In this document: positions 8,655 through 17,240 of the stretch, piece after piece
Layout: each line of letters opens with the position of its first letter
How positions within the stretch are numbered: position 1 is the stretch's first letter
Origin: Aeromonas sp. RU39B
GTDB taxonomy: Bacteria > Pseudomonadota > Gammaproteobacteria > Enterobacterales > Aeromonadaceae
Assembly (NCBI RefSeq): GCF_900156095.1
Contig: NZ_FTMJ01000002.1
Location: 372,001 to 436,000, forward strand
Direction of reading: 5' to 3'
DNA: 64,000 nt
Position numbers and translations under genes: made by a program
The notes under the pieces: model-generated
What the model saw: the letters and a program-made list of their open reading frames with translations, nothing else
Told to the model about the DNA's origin: nothing
Database searches by the model: none

Positions 8655-9389
8655 CTAGGGATGCAGCACTTGCACCTCACGGGAGAGCACGTAGCCTGCG
8701 CCGCGAATGGTACGGATAAACTCGGGCTGCTTGGGATTGGGCTCTATTTTGCGGCGAAGGCGCATGATCAGCACATCGATGGTGCGGTCGAACACGTCGA
8801 GCGCGTCGCTGTGGGTCATCTCCAGCAACTGCTCGCGGCTAAGAACCCGACGTGCGTTGCGAAGCAGTACGCTAAGCAGGGAATATTCGCCCTGAGTCAG
8901 CTCGATGTCTTCGCCTTGCGGGGTGTGCAGCCGGCCGGTGTGGGTGTTGAGCAACCAGCCGTCAAACAGAAAACCGGGGCCACTGGGACGGCTCAGTGGC
9001 AGCGGCGTGCTGGCCGGCTCTGGCGCGCGGCGCAGCACCGCTTTGACCCGCGCCACCACGACGCGGGGCACGAAGGGTTTGCCGATGTAATCGTCAGCCC
9101 CCATCTCGAGTCCGACCACCATGTCCGATTCGGAGGCAAGCCCGGTCAGCATGATGACCGGCAAGTTGGGGTAATACTGGCGGATCTGCTGCAGCAGCTG
9201 CAATCCGCTCATATCGGGCAGGCGCAAGTCGAGCAGCACCAGCGCGATGTCGTTATCGCGTTGCAACTGCTCCAGCGCCGGGCGGGCCGCCATGGCGCTG
9301 ATCACGTCAAAGACGTGCTCGCTGAGCACGTCTGTCAGCAGCTGGCAGACGCCGGGATCATCATCAACAACCAAGATCTTGTTTTTCAT
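8655..9389 (-). CDS. OmpR/TorR-family response regulator
   Basis: A 244-residue two-domain regulator. The receiver has acidic residues (VVDDD), the phosphorylated Asp in VLLDLRLPD (near residue 52), a Thr/Ser switch (MLTG) and the Lys in GKPF. The C-terminal winged helix has the TQGEYSLL and RTIRGAGYVLS motifs of OmpR-type DNA-binding domains. ATG 9389 is preferred over the adjacent ATG 9392 and an upstream GTG at 9407 for spacing from GGGCG. It converges on the PfkB kinase with only four bases between. The TorS-like sensor at the opposite end of the cluster is its most likely partner, and the sugar operon its likely target; both points are inferences from position. Confidence 0.92.
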   Translation of the reverse strand: MKNKILVVDDDPGVCQLLTDVLSEHVFDVISAMAARPALEQLQRDNDIALVLLDLRLPDMSGLQLLQQIRQYYPNLPVIMLTGLASESDMVVGLEMGADDYIGKPFVPRVVVARVKAVLRRAPEPASTPLPLSRPSGPGFLFDGWLLNTHTGRLHTPQGEDIELTQGEYSLLSVLLRNARRVLSREQLLEMTHSDALDVFDRTIDVLIMRLRRKIEPNPKQPEFIRTIRGAGYVLSREVQVLHP

Positions 9390-9596
9390 CATGATCGCCC
9401 GTGTCAAAGTAAAGTCCCGAGTGTATTAAAAGCGTTGCAGGCAGACTATTGTCCGTATCACGAACTGTGAGCAGCTCGGCTTTCGCTGCCAGTAAAGGCG
9501 CGAAACCGGAGAAAAAACGCGACAAAGATCACCATTTTGACCTGGCTAAAACCATTCAGCCGGAATAAATAACAACCTTGAAGGGAGAGTGACGCA

Positions 9597-10511
9597 GTGC
9601 GCATTGGAATCGATCTGGGTGGTACCAAGATAGAAGTGATTGCACTGGCGGATGATGGCAGTGAGCTGTTTCGCAAGCGAATTGCCACGCCACGCCACGA
9701 TTATGATCAGACGGTGCAGGCTATCTGCTCGCTGGTGCACGATGCCGAAGCGGCCACCGGCGAGCGCGGCTCGGTGGGGGTCGGGATTCCCGGCACCTTG
9801 TCCCCTTTTACCGGGCGGGTCAAGAATGCCAACTCGGTGTGGCTCAATGGTCAGCCGCTGGATAAGGATTTGGCCGACGCGCTGGGGCGGCCGGTGCGCA
9901 TTGCCAACGATGCCAACTGTCTGGCGGTCTCCGAGGCCACCGACGGGGCGGGTGCTGGCGCCAAGGTGGTGTTCGCCGTGATCATCGGCACGGGCTGCGG
10001 CTCAGGGGTGGCCATCCAGGGGCAGGTTCATGCAGGTGGCAACGGCATCGCCGGTGAGTTTGGCCACAACCCCTTGCCCTGGATTGACGAAGAGGAGTGG
10101 GCATATCAGCAGGCGACGCCCTGCTATTGCGGCCAGCGCGGCTGTATCGAGACCTTTGTCTCTGGCACCGGTTTTGCCCAGAGCTACCGCTTTGTCACCG
10201 GTATGGAGCGTAGCGGCGCCGAGATCATGGCTCTGGTCGCACAGGGCGATGCCGAGGCGACCAAGGCGATCAAACGCTATGAGCGGCGCCTGGCCAAATC
10301 GTTGGCGCACGTGGTCAACCTGCTTGATCCGGATGTGATTGTGCTCGGCGGCGGCATGAGCAATGTTGAGAGGCTCTATAGCCATGTGCCGGCGCTGATG
10401 CGCGAGTATGTCTTTGGCGGTGAGTGTGACACGCCGGTGCGCAAAGCGGTGCACGGCGACTCAAGCGGCGTGCGTGGCGCAGCTTGGCTGTGGCAGCGCG
10501 GTGAGCAGTAA
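9597..10511 (+). CDS. mak: Fructokinase (ROK family)
   Basis: A 304-residue ROK-family sugar kinase very like E. coli Mak (YajF). It has the phosphate loop [17 protein letters not shown] at the N-terminus, the GIPG motif, the catalytic Asp in IANDANC, and the zinc-binding cluster [10 protein letters not shown] near residues 178-187. It makes fructose 6-phosphate in the cytoplasm. The start is GTG, since AAGGGAG lies 10 bp upstream and the glycine loop begins at once. Being next to the sugar island, it could also phosphorylate fructose made from mannose by the isomerase, but it has its own upstream region. Confidence 0.88.
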   Translation: MRIGIDLGGTKIEVIALADDGSELFRKRIATPRHDYDQTVQAICSLVHDAEAATGERGSVGVGIPGTLSPFTGRVKNANSVWLNGQPLDKDLADALGRPVRIANDANCLAVSEATDGAGAGAKVVFAVIIGTGCGSGVAIQGQVHAGGNGIAGEFGHNPLPWIDEEEWAYQQATPCYCGQRGCIETFVSGTGFAQSYRFVTGMERSGAEIMALVAQGDAEATKAIKRYERRLAKSLAHVVNLLDPDVIVLGGGMSNVERLYSHVPALMREYVFGGECDTPVRKAVHGDSSGVRGAAWLWQRGEQ

Positions 10512-10527
10512 CGCCGTGCGGCGTTTT
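10510..10527 (+). terminator. Weak hairpin overlapping the mak stop codon
   Basis: The 6-bp stem AACGCC/GGCGTT with loop GTGC is followed by only two to three Ts. It begins inside the stop codon. It may end mak transcription before the convergent photolyase-like gene. Confidence 0.45.
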
Positions 10528-10535
10528 GCTGCCAG

Positions 10536-12056
10536 CTAGAGCGTTTCTATCTCACGCAGCCACTGCTCGGCGCGAGCCAGGGTGGCTGCCTGCTGCTGGG
10601 CTGATTGCCCATCCCAATTGGCATAAGGCAGGGCTAGCCTCGGGTTTGCGCCGAGGCGCTCCCGCTGGCGAGCCAGAAAATGCCAATACAGCGCGTTGAA
10701 GGGGCAGGCCTCTGCCTCTTCTCTCTTTTTGACATCGTAATGGCACCCCTTGCAGTGATCGCCCATGCGCGCTAAATAGGCGCCGCTGCTGGCGTAGGGT
10801 TTGCTCGCCAGCACGCCACCATCAGCAAACTGGCTCATGCCGCGGGTGTTGGGCAGTTGCACCCACTCGATGGCATCCACATAGATGCCTAAATACCAGC
10901 GATCCACCTCAGCCGGTGCGATGCCGGCGAGCAGGGCAAAGTTGCCGGTGACCATCAGACGCTGGATATGGTGGGCATAGCTATTTTCGAGCGATTGGGT
11001 GATGGCGTGGCGCAGACACGCCATCTTGGTTTCACCGGTCCAGAAAAAACCGGGCAGGGGACGGGTGGCTGCCAAGGCGTTATCGCTTAGTACCTCGGGC
11101 ATCTTTTCCCAGTAATAGGCGCGCACAAACTCGCGCCAGCCGAGGATCTGGCGAATAAATCCTTCCACCTGTGCCAGCGTGATGGTGTCTTGATTGCGCT
11201 GCCAGTGCGACTCGGTGGCCCTGATGACCTCGAGTGGCGAGATCATCTTGCTGTTAAGGGAAAAGGCCAGCCGGCTATGAAACAGGCTCCAGCCACGCTC
11301 GCTCAAGGCATCCTGATAGCGGCCAAACTGTGGCAGGCAGTGGCACAGAAAATGGCTGAGTAAGGCTCGGCTCTGTTGGCGGGTAATTGGCCAGGGCAGT
11401 GCGCTGGCATCGGCACGGCCCAGGGTGGTGACCCCGTGCCGGGTGAGCATGGCGTCTATCTCTTGCACATCGTTGGCAAAGCAGAGGGGCTCTGGCAGGG
11501 CAACGCTTGCTGGCAGGCGGGCGCGATTATCGGCATCGAAATTCCAGCGTCCACCGAGCGGTTGACCCTGCTCATCGAGCAGCACCTTAAACTGGCGGCG
11601 CAAGGCGCGATAAAAATACTCCATCCGACTGTGGGGGAGACGCTGCCAGCCATCACGCGGGGTCAGAAAATGTTCGCTCGATACCCGTTTTGATGGGATT
11701 GGGAGGGTGGCGGTCCAGTCGTCAAGTTGCTTATCAAGGCGCCACTCATCAGGCTCTTGCCAGGCAAAGGCGCCGGCATGATGTGTGTCCAGCATGGCAC
11801 TGAGTAACGCCGGCAGATTGGGCCAGGCACGGGTCTCATCAAGGGTGAGATAACATACCTTGTGCCCTGCGTGGGTTAAGGCTTTGGCAAACGAGCGCAT
11901 GGCGGCAAAGAACGCCAGCACCTTCTGACGGTGATGCAGGCAGTAGTCAGTCTCCTGGCGCAGTTCAGCCATCAGATAGATAACGTCAGGATGGCACTCA
12001 CGAAACCAGCTGTGGCTGGCGTTGAGTTGATCCCCAAGCAGCAGCCTTAGCTCCAT
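10536..12056 (-). CDS. Photolyase/cryptochrome-related protein (FeS-BCP group)
   Basis: A 506-residue protein of the prokaryotic photolyase-related group that includes bacterial (6-4) photolyase and iron-sulfur cryptochromes. The N-terminal Rossmann part begins ELRLLLGDQLNASHSWF. The conserved stretch near residue 400, AHHIQRLMVTGNFALLAG, lines the FAD pocket in this group. Near the C-terminus CKGC plus a Cys in EACPFNALYW are the expected 4Fe-4S ligands, with another Cys upstream (MACLRHA). The ATG at 12056 overlaps the stop of the small DUF2256 gene (TGATG), which excludes the much longer in-frame start. Likely role: light-driven DNA repair or blue-light sensing. Confidence 0.88.
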   Translation of the reverse strand: MELRLLLGDQLNASHSWFRECHPDVIYLMAELRQETDYCLHHRQKVLAFFAAMRSFAKALTHAGHKVCYLTLDETRAWPNLPALLSAMLDTHHAGAFAWQEPDEWRLDKQLDDWTATLPIPSKRVSSEHFLTPRDGWQRLPHSRMEYFYRALRRQFKVLLDEQGQPLGGRWNFDADNRARLPASVALPEPLCFANDVQEIDAMLTRHGVTTLGRADASALPWPITRQQSRALLSHFLCHCLPQFGRYQDALSERGWSLFHSRLAFSLNSKMISPLEVIRATESHWQRNQDTITLAQVEGFIRQILGWREFVRAYYWEKMPEVLSDNALAATRPLPGFFWTGETKMACLRHAITQSLENSYAHHIQRLMVTGNFALLAGIAPAEVDRWYLGIYVDAIEWVQLPNTRGMSQFADGGVLASKPYASSGAYLARMGDHCKGCHYDVKKREEAEACPFNALYWHFLARQRERLGANPRLALPYANWDGQSAQQQAATLARAEQWLREIETL

Positions 12057-12202
12057 CACGTCCGCTCCTGCAGATGGCGGTGGCGCCGGCAGCGCTCGCT
12101 GCAGTAGCGCACAGATTCCCAGTCTCGGGCCCATTTGCGGCGCCAACGAAAGGGGCGCTGGCACACCGGACACATTTTCTCAGGCAGAAGAGGCGATGGC
12201 AT
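12056..12202 (-). CDS. DUF2256 small Cys-rich protein
   Basis: A 48-residue gene read directly from the sequence. The protein begins [18 protein letters not shown], then has [19 protein letters not shown] and ends HRHLQERT. Two CxxC-like pairs (CPVC and CSERC) make a probable zinc knuckle, and the middle WRxKW...W..V.YCS.RC pattern is the DUF2256 signature. A TGGAGTG ribosome site precedes the ATG. Its stop shares a base with the photolyase-like start, so the two are translationally coupled. Families like this are often found beside cryptochrome/photolyase genes; a function in cofactor assembly or DNA contact is only a guess. Confidence 0.85.
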   Translation of the reverse strand: MPSPLLPEKMCPVCQRPFRWRRKWARDWESVRYCSERCRRHRHLQERT

Positions 12203-12340
12203 GGGGTCACTCCACAACAAAGATGCCTATTGAACGAGCGACGCTACCCGGTGGATCACCGCGATTGCCTTTTGACGCCTAGCCCTTTACAGCCCGTCGT
12301 GACTCGCTCATGATGAACTTTTGCCTGTTGAGTCAACCTC

Positions 12341-12850
12341 ATGTTCCAGTTTGATGCGATCGCCCCCTCCGGTGCCAAGGCTCGTTTGCGCGTTCAAGCA
12401 CTGGACTGGTCACAGAGCGGACCGGTGAGCTTTGAGTGCAACGATGATGTGTTTGCACTGACCCTGCTGACCGGATGCCGCTGTGATGCCGTGGGCTATT
12501 TCAACCTGCTGGCAGGCTGCAAGCCACTCTATCTTGAGCAGTGGCTCGAATACCTTGCCGAGTCTGGCCATATTGCGCAGCTCGATCAGCACTATCTGCA
12601 CCCGGACCAAAGCGACTATTTGGCAGGATTCGGGCCGGCGGATGAGCAACTGTCGGATCTGCTCGCCAATATTTACAAGGTGGCAGGCTTTAACCGGCTA
12701 CAAATCAACCGTTATCTCAAACATCGCAACAATCCGGCCATGTTGGCAACCCGTTACGATGCCGATCAGCTGGCCCGTTACCGGCTCCTCAATGATGTCA
12801 TTTTGACACTCCTCAAACGAAAACCCGTCGAATCTGTTAAGGACTCGTAA
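12341..12850 (+). CDS. Hypothetical protein, 169 aa
   Basis: I do not recognise this protein. It is soluble, with no signal peptide or membrane segment, and contains a Cys pair around residue 46 (GCRCD). The second half is helical and ends in a basic tail (LLKRKPVESVKDS). Codon use matches the surroundings. No strong ribosome site precedes the ATG. It lies 132 bp upstream of glgC on the same strand. The AT-rich gap suggests that glgC has its own promoter, so a glycogen role cannot be claimed. Confidence 0.7.
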   Translation: MFQFDAIAPSGAKARLRVQALDWSQSGPVSFECNDDVFALTLLTGCRCDAVGYFNLLAGCKPLYLEQWLEYLAESGHIAQLDQHYLHPDQSDYLAGFGPADEQLSDLLANIYKVAGFNRLQINRYLKHRNNPAMLATRYDADQLARYRLLNDVILTLLKRKPVESVKDS

Positions 12851-12982
12851 GAAAACACTCTATTATATTGATAAATAAGTCATTTTGACATACCAAATGG
12901 TCATAAATGTGAGACCAGACGCTTTCTGGACTGGCCTTAGTAGGCAATATGGAACCAGCTTGTCCTGAAAGAGGTAGTAAAA

Positions 12983-14269
12983 ATGTTGTTAGAGCCCGTC
13001 AACACAGCAAAAGCCAGACAGTTGCTGAATGAAACCATGGCATTGGTCCTCGCGGGTGGCAGAGGGAGTCGTTTAAAGCAGCTGACAGATAACCGAGCCA
13101 AGCCCGCCGTTCACTTCGGCGGCAAGTTTCGCATTATCGATTTTGTGCTTTCCAACTGTGTAAACTCCGGTATTCGCCGTATCGGCGTTGTCACCCAATA
13201 CAAATCCCACAGCTTGCTGCGTCACCTGCAATCTGGTTGGGCCTTCCTGCGCTATCAGATGAACGAATTTATCGATCTGCTGCCGGCCCAGCAGCGGGTT
13301 GACGAGGTGCACTGGTATCGCGGTACCGCCGATGCGGTGTATCAGAACCTCGATATCGTGCGTGACCATGGTCCCAAGTACATCGTGGTGCTGGCGGGGG
13401 ATCATATCTACAAGATGGATTACGCCAGCATGCTGCTCGACCATGTGCGTTTAGGCGCCCGGGTCACCGTCGCCTGCATCGAGGTGCCACGTGCTGAAGC
13501 ATCGGCCTTCGGGGTGATGGCGGTCGATGCGGATCGCAAGATCAACGCTTTTGTGGAGAAACCGGCCGATCCGCCCGCTATGCCGGGTAAGCCCGACACG
13601 GCGCTCGCATCCATGGGGATCTACATTTTCGAGGCACAATACCTCTATGAACTGCTCGAAGAGGATATCCGCGATGAGACCTCCCACCACGACTTTGGCA
13701 TGGACGTGATCCCCAAAGTGGTAGGCGAAGGGGTGGCCTATGCCCACCCGTTTGGCATGTCGTGCGTCGGTGGCACGGAAGGAGTGCGTCCCTACTGGCG
13801 TGATGTGGGAACGGTTGAATCGTTCTGGGAAGCCAACATGGATCTGGCATCGGTACTGCCGGAGCTGGATGTTTATGATCAGAACTGGCCCATCTGGACC
13901 AGCCAGGTGATGGCGCCGCCGGCCAAGTTTGTGCAAGACCGAAACGGCTCCCATGGCATGACCATCAACTCCCTGTTTGCAGGGGGAACGATTGTCAGCG
14001 GCTCGTTCATCATGAGCTCGGTGCTCTTTACCAATGTGCGGGTGCACTCATTTTGCACGCTCGATCAGGCCGTGATCTTCCCCGGTGTGGATATCGGTGC
14101 CGGCTGCCGCTTGCGTCGGGTGGTGGTGGACAAGGGGTGCCGCATTCCCGATGGTTTGATCGTGGGGGAGAACGCCGATGAAGATGCTCGCCGTTTCTAC
14201 CGCTCCGACAAGGGCATTGTGCTGGTTACAGCCGACATGCTGGAGCGATTAGAAAAGAGCTGCCGCTAG
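12983..14269 (+). CDS. glgC: Glucose-1-phosphate adenylyltransferase
   Basis: GlgC makes ADP-glucose, the donor for glycogen synthesis, from glucose 1-phosphate and ATP. The 428-residue length matches. The nucleotide-binding motif [23 protein letters not shown] (residues about 22-44, quoted in part) and the glucose-site motif VEKPADP are intact, and a left-handed beta-helix C-terminus follows ([18 protein letters not shown]). The N-terminal allosteric region has Lys in the [17 protein letters not shown] stretch. GAGGT precedes the ATG. No other glg gene is in the window, so it stands apart from the usual glgBXCAP operon. Confidence 0.96.
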   Translation: MLLEPVNTAKARQLLNETMALVLAGGRGSRLKQLTDNRAKPAVHFGGKFRIIDFVLSNCVNSGIRRIGVVTQYKSHSLLRHLQSGWAFLRYQMNEFIDLLPAQQRVDEVHWYRGTADAVYQNLDIVRDHGPKYIVVLAGDHIYKMDYASMLLDHVRLGARVTVACIEVPRAEASAFGVMAVDADRKINAFVEKPADPPAMPGKPDTALASMGIYIFEAQYLYELLEEDIRDETSHHDFGMDVIPKVVGEGVAYAHPFGMSCVGGTEGVRPYWRDVGTVESFWEANMDLASVLPELDVYDQNWPIWTSQVMAPPAKFVQDRNGSHGMTINSLFAGGTIVSGSFIMSSVLFTNVRVHSFCTLDQAVIFPGVDIGAGCRLRRVVVDKGCRIPDGLIVGENADEDARRFYRSDKGIVLVTADMLERLEKSCR

Positions 14270-14296
14270 TGACATCGAGCGTGTTGCAATAAGCAA

Positions 14297-14324
14297 GGGG
14301 AGCCGTGGCTCCCCCTGTTGTTTT
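14297..14324 (+). terminator. glgC terminator
   Basis: The perfect stem GGGGAGCC/GGCTCCCC with a two-base loop is followed by CTGTTGTTTT. It lies 27 bp after the glgC stop and may also slow read-through from the convergent gene at 14389. Confidence 0.75.
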
Positions 14325-14388
14325 ATGGGTAGTTGCGTGATCCGCTTGGATTCAGCAGGTTGATCACGCCGACCTGTGCTGACTTGGG

Positions 14389-16386
14389 TTACTTGGCGAT
14401 CACCGCTTTGCCCGCCATGACGGCGGCGGTGCCATGCTTGCCACCGGCGCCGGTCACCTGCGGCACACCATCTTCATCGGTATCACTACCTTGGCCCGCC
14501 ACCAAGTTTTCACCCGAATCACCGACCCATTCCGCCATCTGCATGCCGCCGTTGACGGTGCCACGGAACCAGCTCACATACTGGTTGGCCAGCTTGGCAA
14601 GCTCCAGCTCGGGGGCATTTTCGGCGCCTTCGTTACGCAGGTTTTGCATGGCCGAGCGCAGTGCGCCGGAGATGGCAGCCTGAGTCCAGGGGGTATAAGT
14701 GGTTTGCTTGCCGTGGGTCCAGGTGCCGGCCTTCTGGTTGAAGTAGGCCTTGTCGGTGGCGATAAACAGCTCGCGCGCCGCGCTGCGGTACTTGGCATCG
14801 TGGGTGGCGAGGAACGCTGCGGTCAGACCGCGTACGGCCGCCAGTTGGGTATCGATGGATTGACCCGCATCGTGCTTGCCACCCAGCGTGATCCCGTCAT
14901 AGAGCAGACCGTTTTTGCCCTTGAGCTGACCGAGCAGAAAATCTGCCTGCTTGGTGATAAGCTCGAGCGCTTGTTTGCCTTGGGCCGTGGCAAGGTTCAG
15001 ATCGCCATTGTCACCGGCGGCGTAGCCAACCGGCAGAGCATCCTGGGCGCGCTGGAAGATCTGCAGGGCAACCAGTGCATAGGCGGCGTCATAGGTGGTG
15101 ACGTGCTTGCTTTGCTTGCCGCTCTTCCAGCTGTCAACCAGGGTGCCGGCTTTCGGCTCGAAGTGCAGGGCAACGAGGTTTTTAAAGGTCAGGTTGGAAA
15201 GATTCAGCGCCAGCGAGAATGCATCGCTGCCGGCAACGGCTTTGCCCAGATCGCCAGCTTGGTTGGCGGCCGGTGTTGCAGCAAATGGCTGACCATCAAA
15301 AACGGCCTTGAACGCCGCATTGTGCTGGGTGTTGGCGCTGCGCTGATCGGTAAAGGCATAGAACTCGGAGAGCGGCCACAGCAGCATCCAGGCGTCGCGC
15401 AGTTGGGCAGAGCCATCTACTACGTCCAGTTTGCCGATGGCACCGACCTCGTTTTGGGTGGTTTCGGTGACCTTGACCTGATGGGGGAAATAGATCGGGC
15501 CCTTGGCCGGATCGTATTGCGGCGTGATGGCGGCGCCGAGCTGTTTGCCGTCGTAGCCAAAGCGCGCTTGCAGCAACGCCAGCTTGTCAATGGATTGCTC
15601 GGTCAGGATCATGCCGTTAAAGCCGTCGGCAGCAGAGACGCCAAGCTTGTGCTTGCCATCTTGATCCATGGTGCTGGAGGTGGCCGCCACCTCTTCATCA
15701 CTGGCTGCCACGTGCATACCACCGAGGAAGTCTTGCGACCACATCACCTCTTTGAGCAGGATGCCGCCGACAGCAGCCGGTACCATCAGGTGATCGCTAC
15801 CGCTCCAGCGCAGGGTGCTGTAGTCACGAAAATAGGCCGGTACCTGGGTTTTAACGCTTTTCTCGGTGCCCTTGGCCGTCTTGACCTTCACGTCGTCGCC
15901 GTTAACCGGAGTGGCGTTGACGGCGGCAGCAAACTCGGGATTGGCAGAAGCGTAGGGGAAGGAGAGGGGATATATCCCTTGCGGGATTTCATCTGCCGAG
16001 AAACCGACCGCATCGGCCAGCGCCAGTACGCGTTTGCCCAGATCCGCCATGGTGCCACCACGGGCCGTATTTTGCGGGCCGTTGACCAGATGCGGCCCCA
16101 TGCCGGACTGGTAATTCAGGGCGTACATCGCCTCTTCGGAGTATTCGTAGGATTCAATGCCGGCGGCGAAGTCAAAAGGCGTCGGGGTGTTGGCCTGATT
16201 GGCGTCCAGGGTATCGAGATCGAGCCCGAGACCTTCGGCAAGCGGTTCGCCAGAGAGTTCAAATTCGGTATAGGCAAGCATGGCAGCAGCGGTGTTGAAG
16301 GTCTTGTCCTCGACCTTGACAGCTGCCTGGGCGGCCTGGCTTAGCAGGGCGCCGGCAATGGCATGGACCAGCAGTCGTTTTTTCAT
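14389..16386 (-). CDS. Large secreted or periplasmic protein of unknown function
   Basis: A 665-residue protein with a clear signal peptide (MKKRLLVHAIAGALLSQAAQAA, cleavage near residue 22; shown in part). I cannot assign a family with confidence. It is rich in Ala, Gly and Asp, and the C-terminal half has repeated helical segments suggestive of an alpha/alpha barrel (for example AAYALVALQIFQRAQDAL). Near the C-terminus GSDTDEDGV is a DxDxDG-like calcium loop. There are no Cys residues in most of the protein, as often in exported proteins. The upstream region holds an inverted ATGAGAAT repeat of Fur type, so iron control is possible. It is transcribed alone. Confidence 0.8.
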   Translation of the reverse strand: MKKRLLVHAIAGALLSQAAQAAVKVEDKTFNTAAAMLAYTEFELSGEPLAEGLGLDLDTLDANQANTPTPFDFAAGIESYEYSEEAMYALNYQSGMGPHLVNGPQNTARGGTMADLGKRVLALADAVGFSADEIPQGIYPLSFPYASANPEFAAAVNATPVNGDDVKVKTAKGTEKSVKTQVPAYFRDYSTLRWSGSDHLMVPAAVGGILLKEVMWSQDFLGGMHVAASDEEVAATSSTMDQDGKHKLGVSAADGFNGMILTEQSIDKLALLQARFGYDGKQLGAAITPQYDPAKGPIYFPHQVKVTETTQNEVGAIGKLDVVDGSAQLRDAWMLLWPLSEFYAFTDQRSANTQHNAAFKAVFDGQPFAATPAANQAGDLGKAVAGSDAFSLALNLSNLTFKNLVALHFEPKAGTLVDSWKSGKQSKHVTTYDAAYALVALQIFQRAQDALPVGYAAGDNGDLNLATAQGKQALELITKQADFLLGQLKGKNGLLYDGITLGGKHDAGQSIDTQLAAVRGLTAAFLATHDAKYRSAARELFIATDKAYFNQKAGTWTHGKQTTYTPWTQAAISGALRSAMQNLRNEGAENAPELELAKLANQYVSWFRGTVNGGMQMAEWVGDSGENLVAGQGSDTDEDGVPQVTGAGGKHGTAAVMAGKAVIAK

Positions 16387-16425
16387 CCGGTTGTTCTCTT
16401 CTCACACTCTGATTGTTATCGGGAC

Positions 16426-16452
16426 ATTCTCATATGTAACGCAAATGAGAAT
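16426..16452. promoter_or_regulatory. Fur-like inverted repeat upstream of the 665-aa secreted protein
   Basis: ATTCTCAT (16426-16433) and ATGAGAAT (16445-16452) are perfect inverted copies with an 11-bp spacer, 40-66 bp upstream of the ATG. Both half-sites resemble the NAT(A/G)AT units of Fur boxes. The spacing is longer than in a canonical 19-bp box, so this could be two adjacent weak sites. Confidence 0.4.
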
Positions 16453-16499
16453 TGCCCGCATTATGCTTCAGCGATGAGAAGATGAGAAGGGCAGAGCAG

Positions 16500-16524
16500 A
16501 AAAAGGCCAGTCAAATGACTGGCC
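16500..16524 (-). terminator. Terminator of the YceB-like lipoprotein gene
   Basis: The 8-bp stem GGCCAGTC/GACTGGCC with an AAAT loop is followed on the minus strand by five Ts. It starts 14 bp after the lipoprotein stop. Confidence 0.8.
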
Positions 16525-16537
16525 ACAGGCAACGACG

Positions 16538-17113
16538 TCACAACACGCTAAAGGGGATGACCAGTGCGCCCGGCTCGACGCGAAGCCCGGTGACCTTGTC
16601 ACGCGCCAGCGCTTCTTGCTTGCTGCGATGGCCATCCAGGCGATAGACCGGTGTCTGCTCGAGGAACTGGCTCAGCGAAAGGCTCAGCATCGGCAGCAGC
16701 GGGGTCAGGGCAGAGCCAATGTTGGCCGGCTCGCTCGAGACCGACAGAACTTCCAGATCGCGCAGATAGATAGCGCCCTGCTCGGGCTGGTAGTCCGGAC
16801 GGGCACGCAGGGCCAGACGCAGCGTCAGGGCCTGCTGACCGATTGGGGTTTGCAAGGTCAGGTGCCCGGCGGCATCGAGATCAACTTTGTCCGGCTGGCT
16901 GCGGCCAATATGGCTGGTGAGATCGTTAAAACGGACCTTGGCCGAGAGCAGTCCGGGTAGGGAGAGTTGACGTTCAAAACCGACCTGGGTGGCCAAATAG
17001 TCGTTGATCTGTTGCTCGCTCACGCTGTAGCGGGTTAGCGAGGAGCAGGCGGCCAACAACAGAGATAGCAGCAGGGTCAGCATCAGGTTGCGCTGCGGCA
17101 GAAAAAGGGTCAT
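16538..17113 (-). CDS. YceB-like lipoprotein (DUF1439)
   Basis: A 191-residue lipoprotein. ATG 17113 follows GGAG at good spacing, while the longer in-frame start would put a polar stretch before the signal. The signal peptide ends in a lipobox, LLLAAC, with the Cys near residue 22 as the lipid site and Ser after it, so an outer-membrane anchor is likely. The mature part is a beta-rich lipid-binding-type domain of about 170 residues as in E. coli YceB. The precise role in that family is not known. It is a single gene with its own terminator. Confidence 0.8.
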   Translation of the reverse strand: MTLFLPQRNLMLTLLLSLLLAACSSLTRYSVSEQQINDYLATQVGFERQLSLPGLLSAKVRFNDLTSHIGRSQPDKVDLDAAGHLTLQTPIGQQALTLRLALRARPDYQPEQGAIYLRDLEVLSVSSEPANIGSALTPLLPMLSLSLSQFLEQTPVYRLDGHRSKQEALARDKVTGLRVEPGALVIPFSVL

Positions 17114-17240
17114 GACAGACTCCGGATAGGAAAGGGCGGTCACATCTTAAGGATCTGGCCACGCGCTGCAACTGATGACAGATGCATGTTACGGGTAACT
17201 CGGGCATGATGCGCCAATCATAAGACACAGGGAGAGAGCC

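Noticed and set aside
14434-16344. A 636-codon open frame on the plus strand opposite the 665-aa secreted protein
   Set aside because: It is an antisense shadow: the minus-strand frame has a signal peptide, plausible composition and an upstream regulatory site, while this frame is rich in Arg, Gln and Gly and has no ribosome site.
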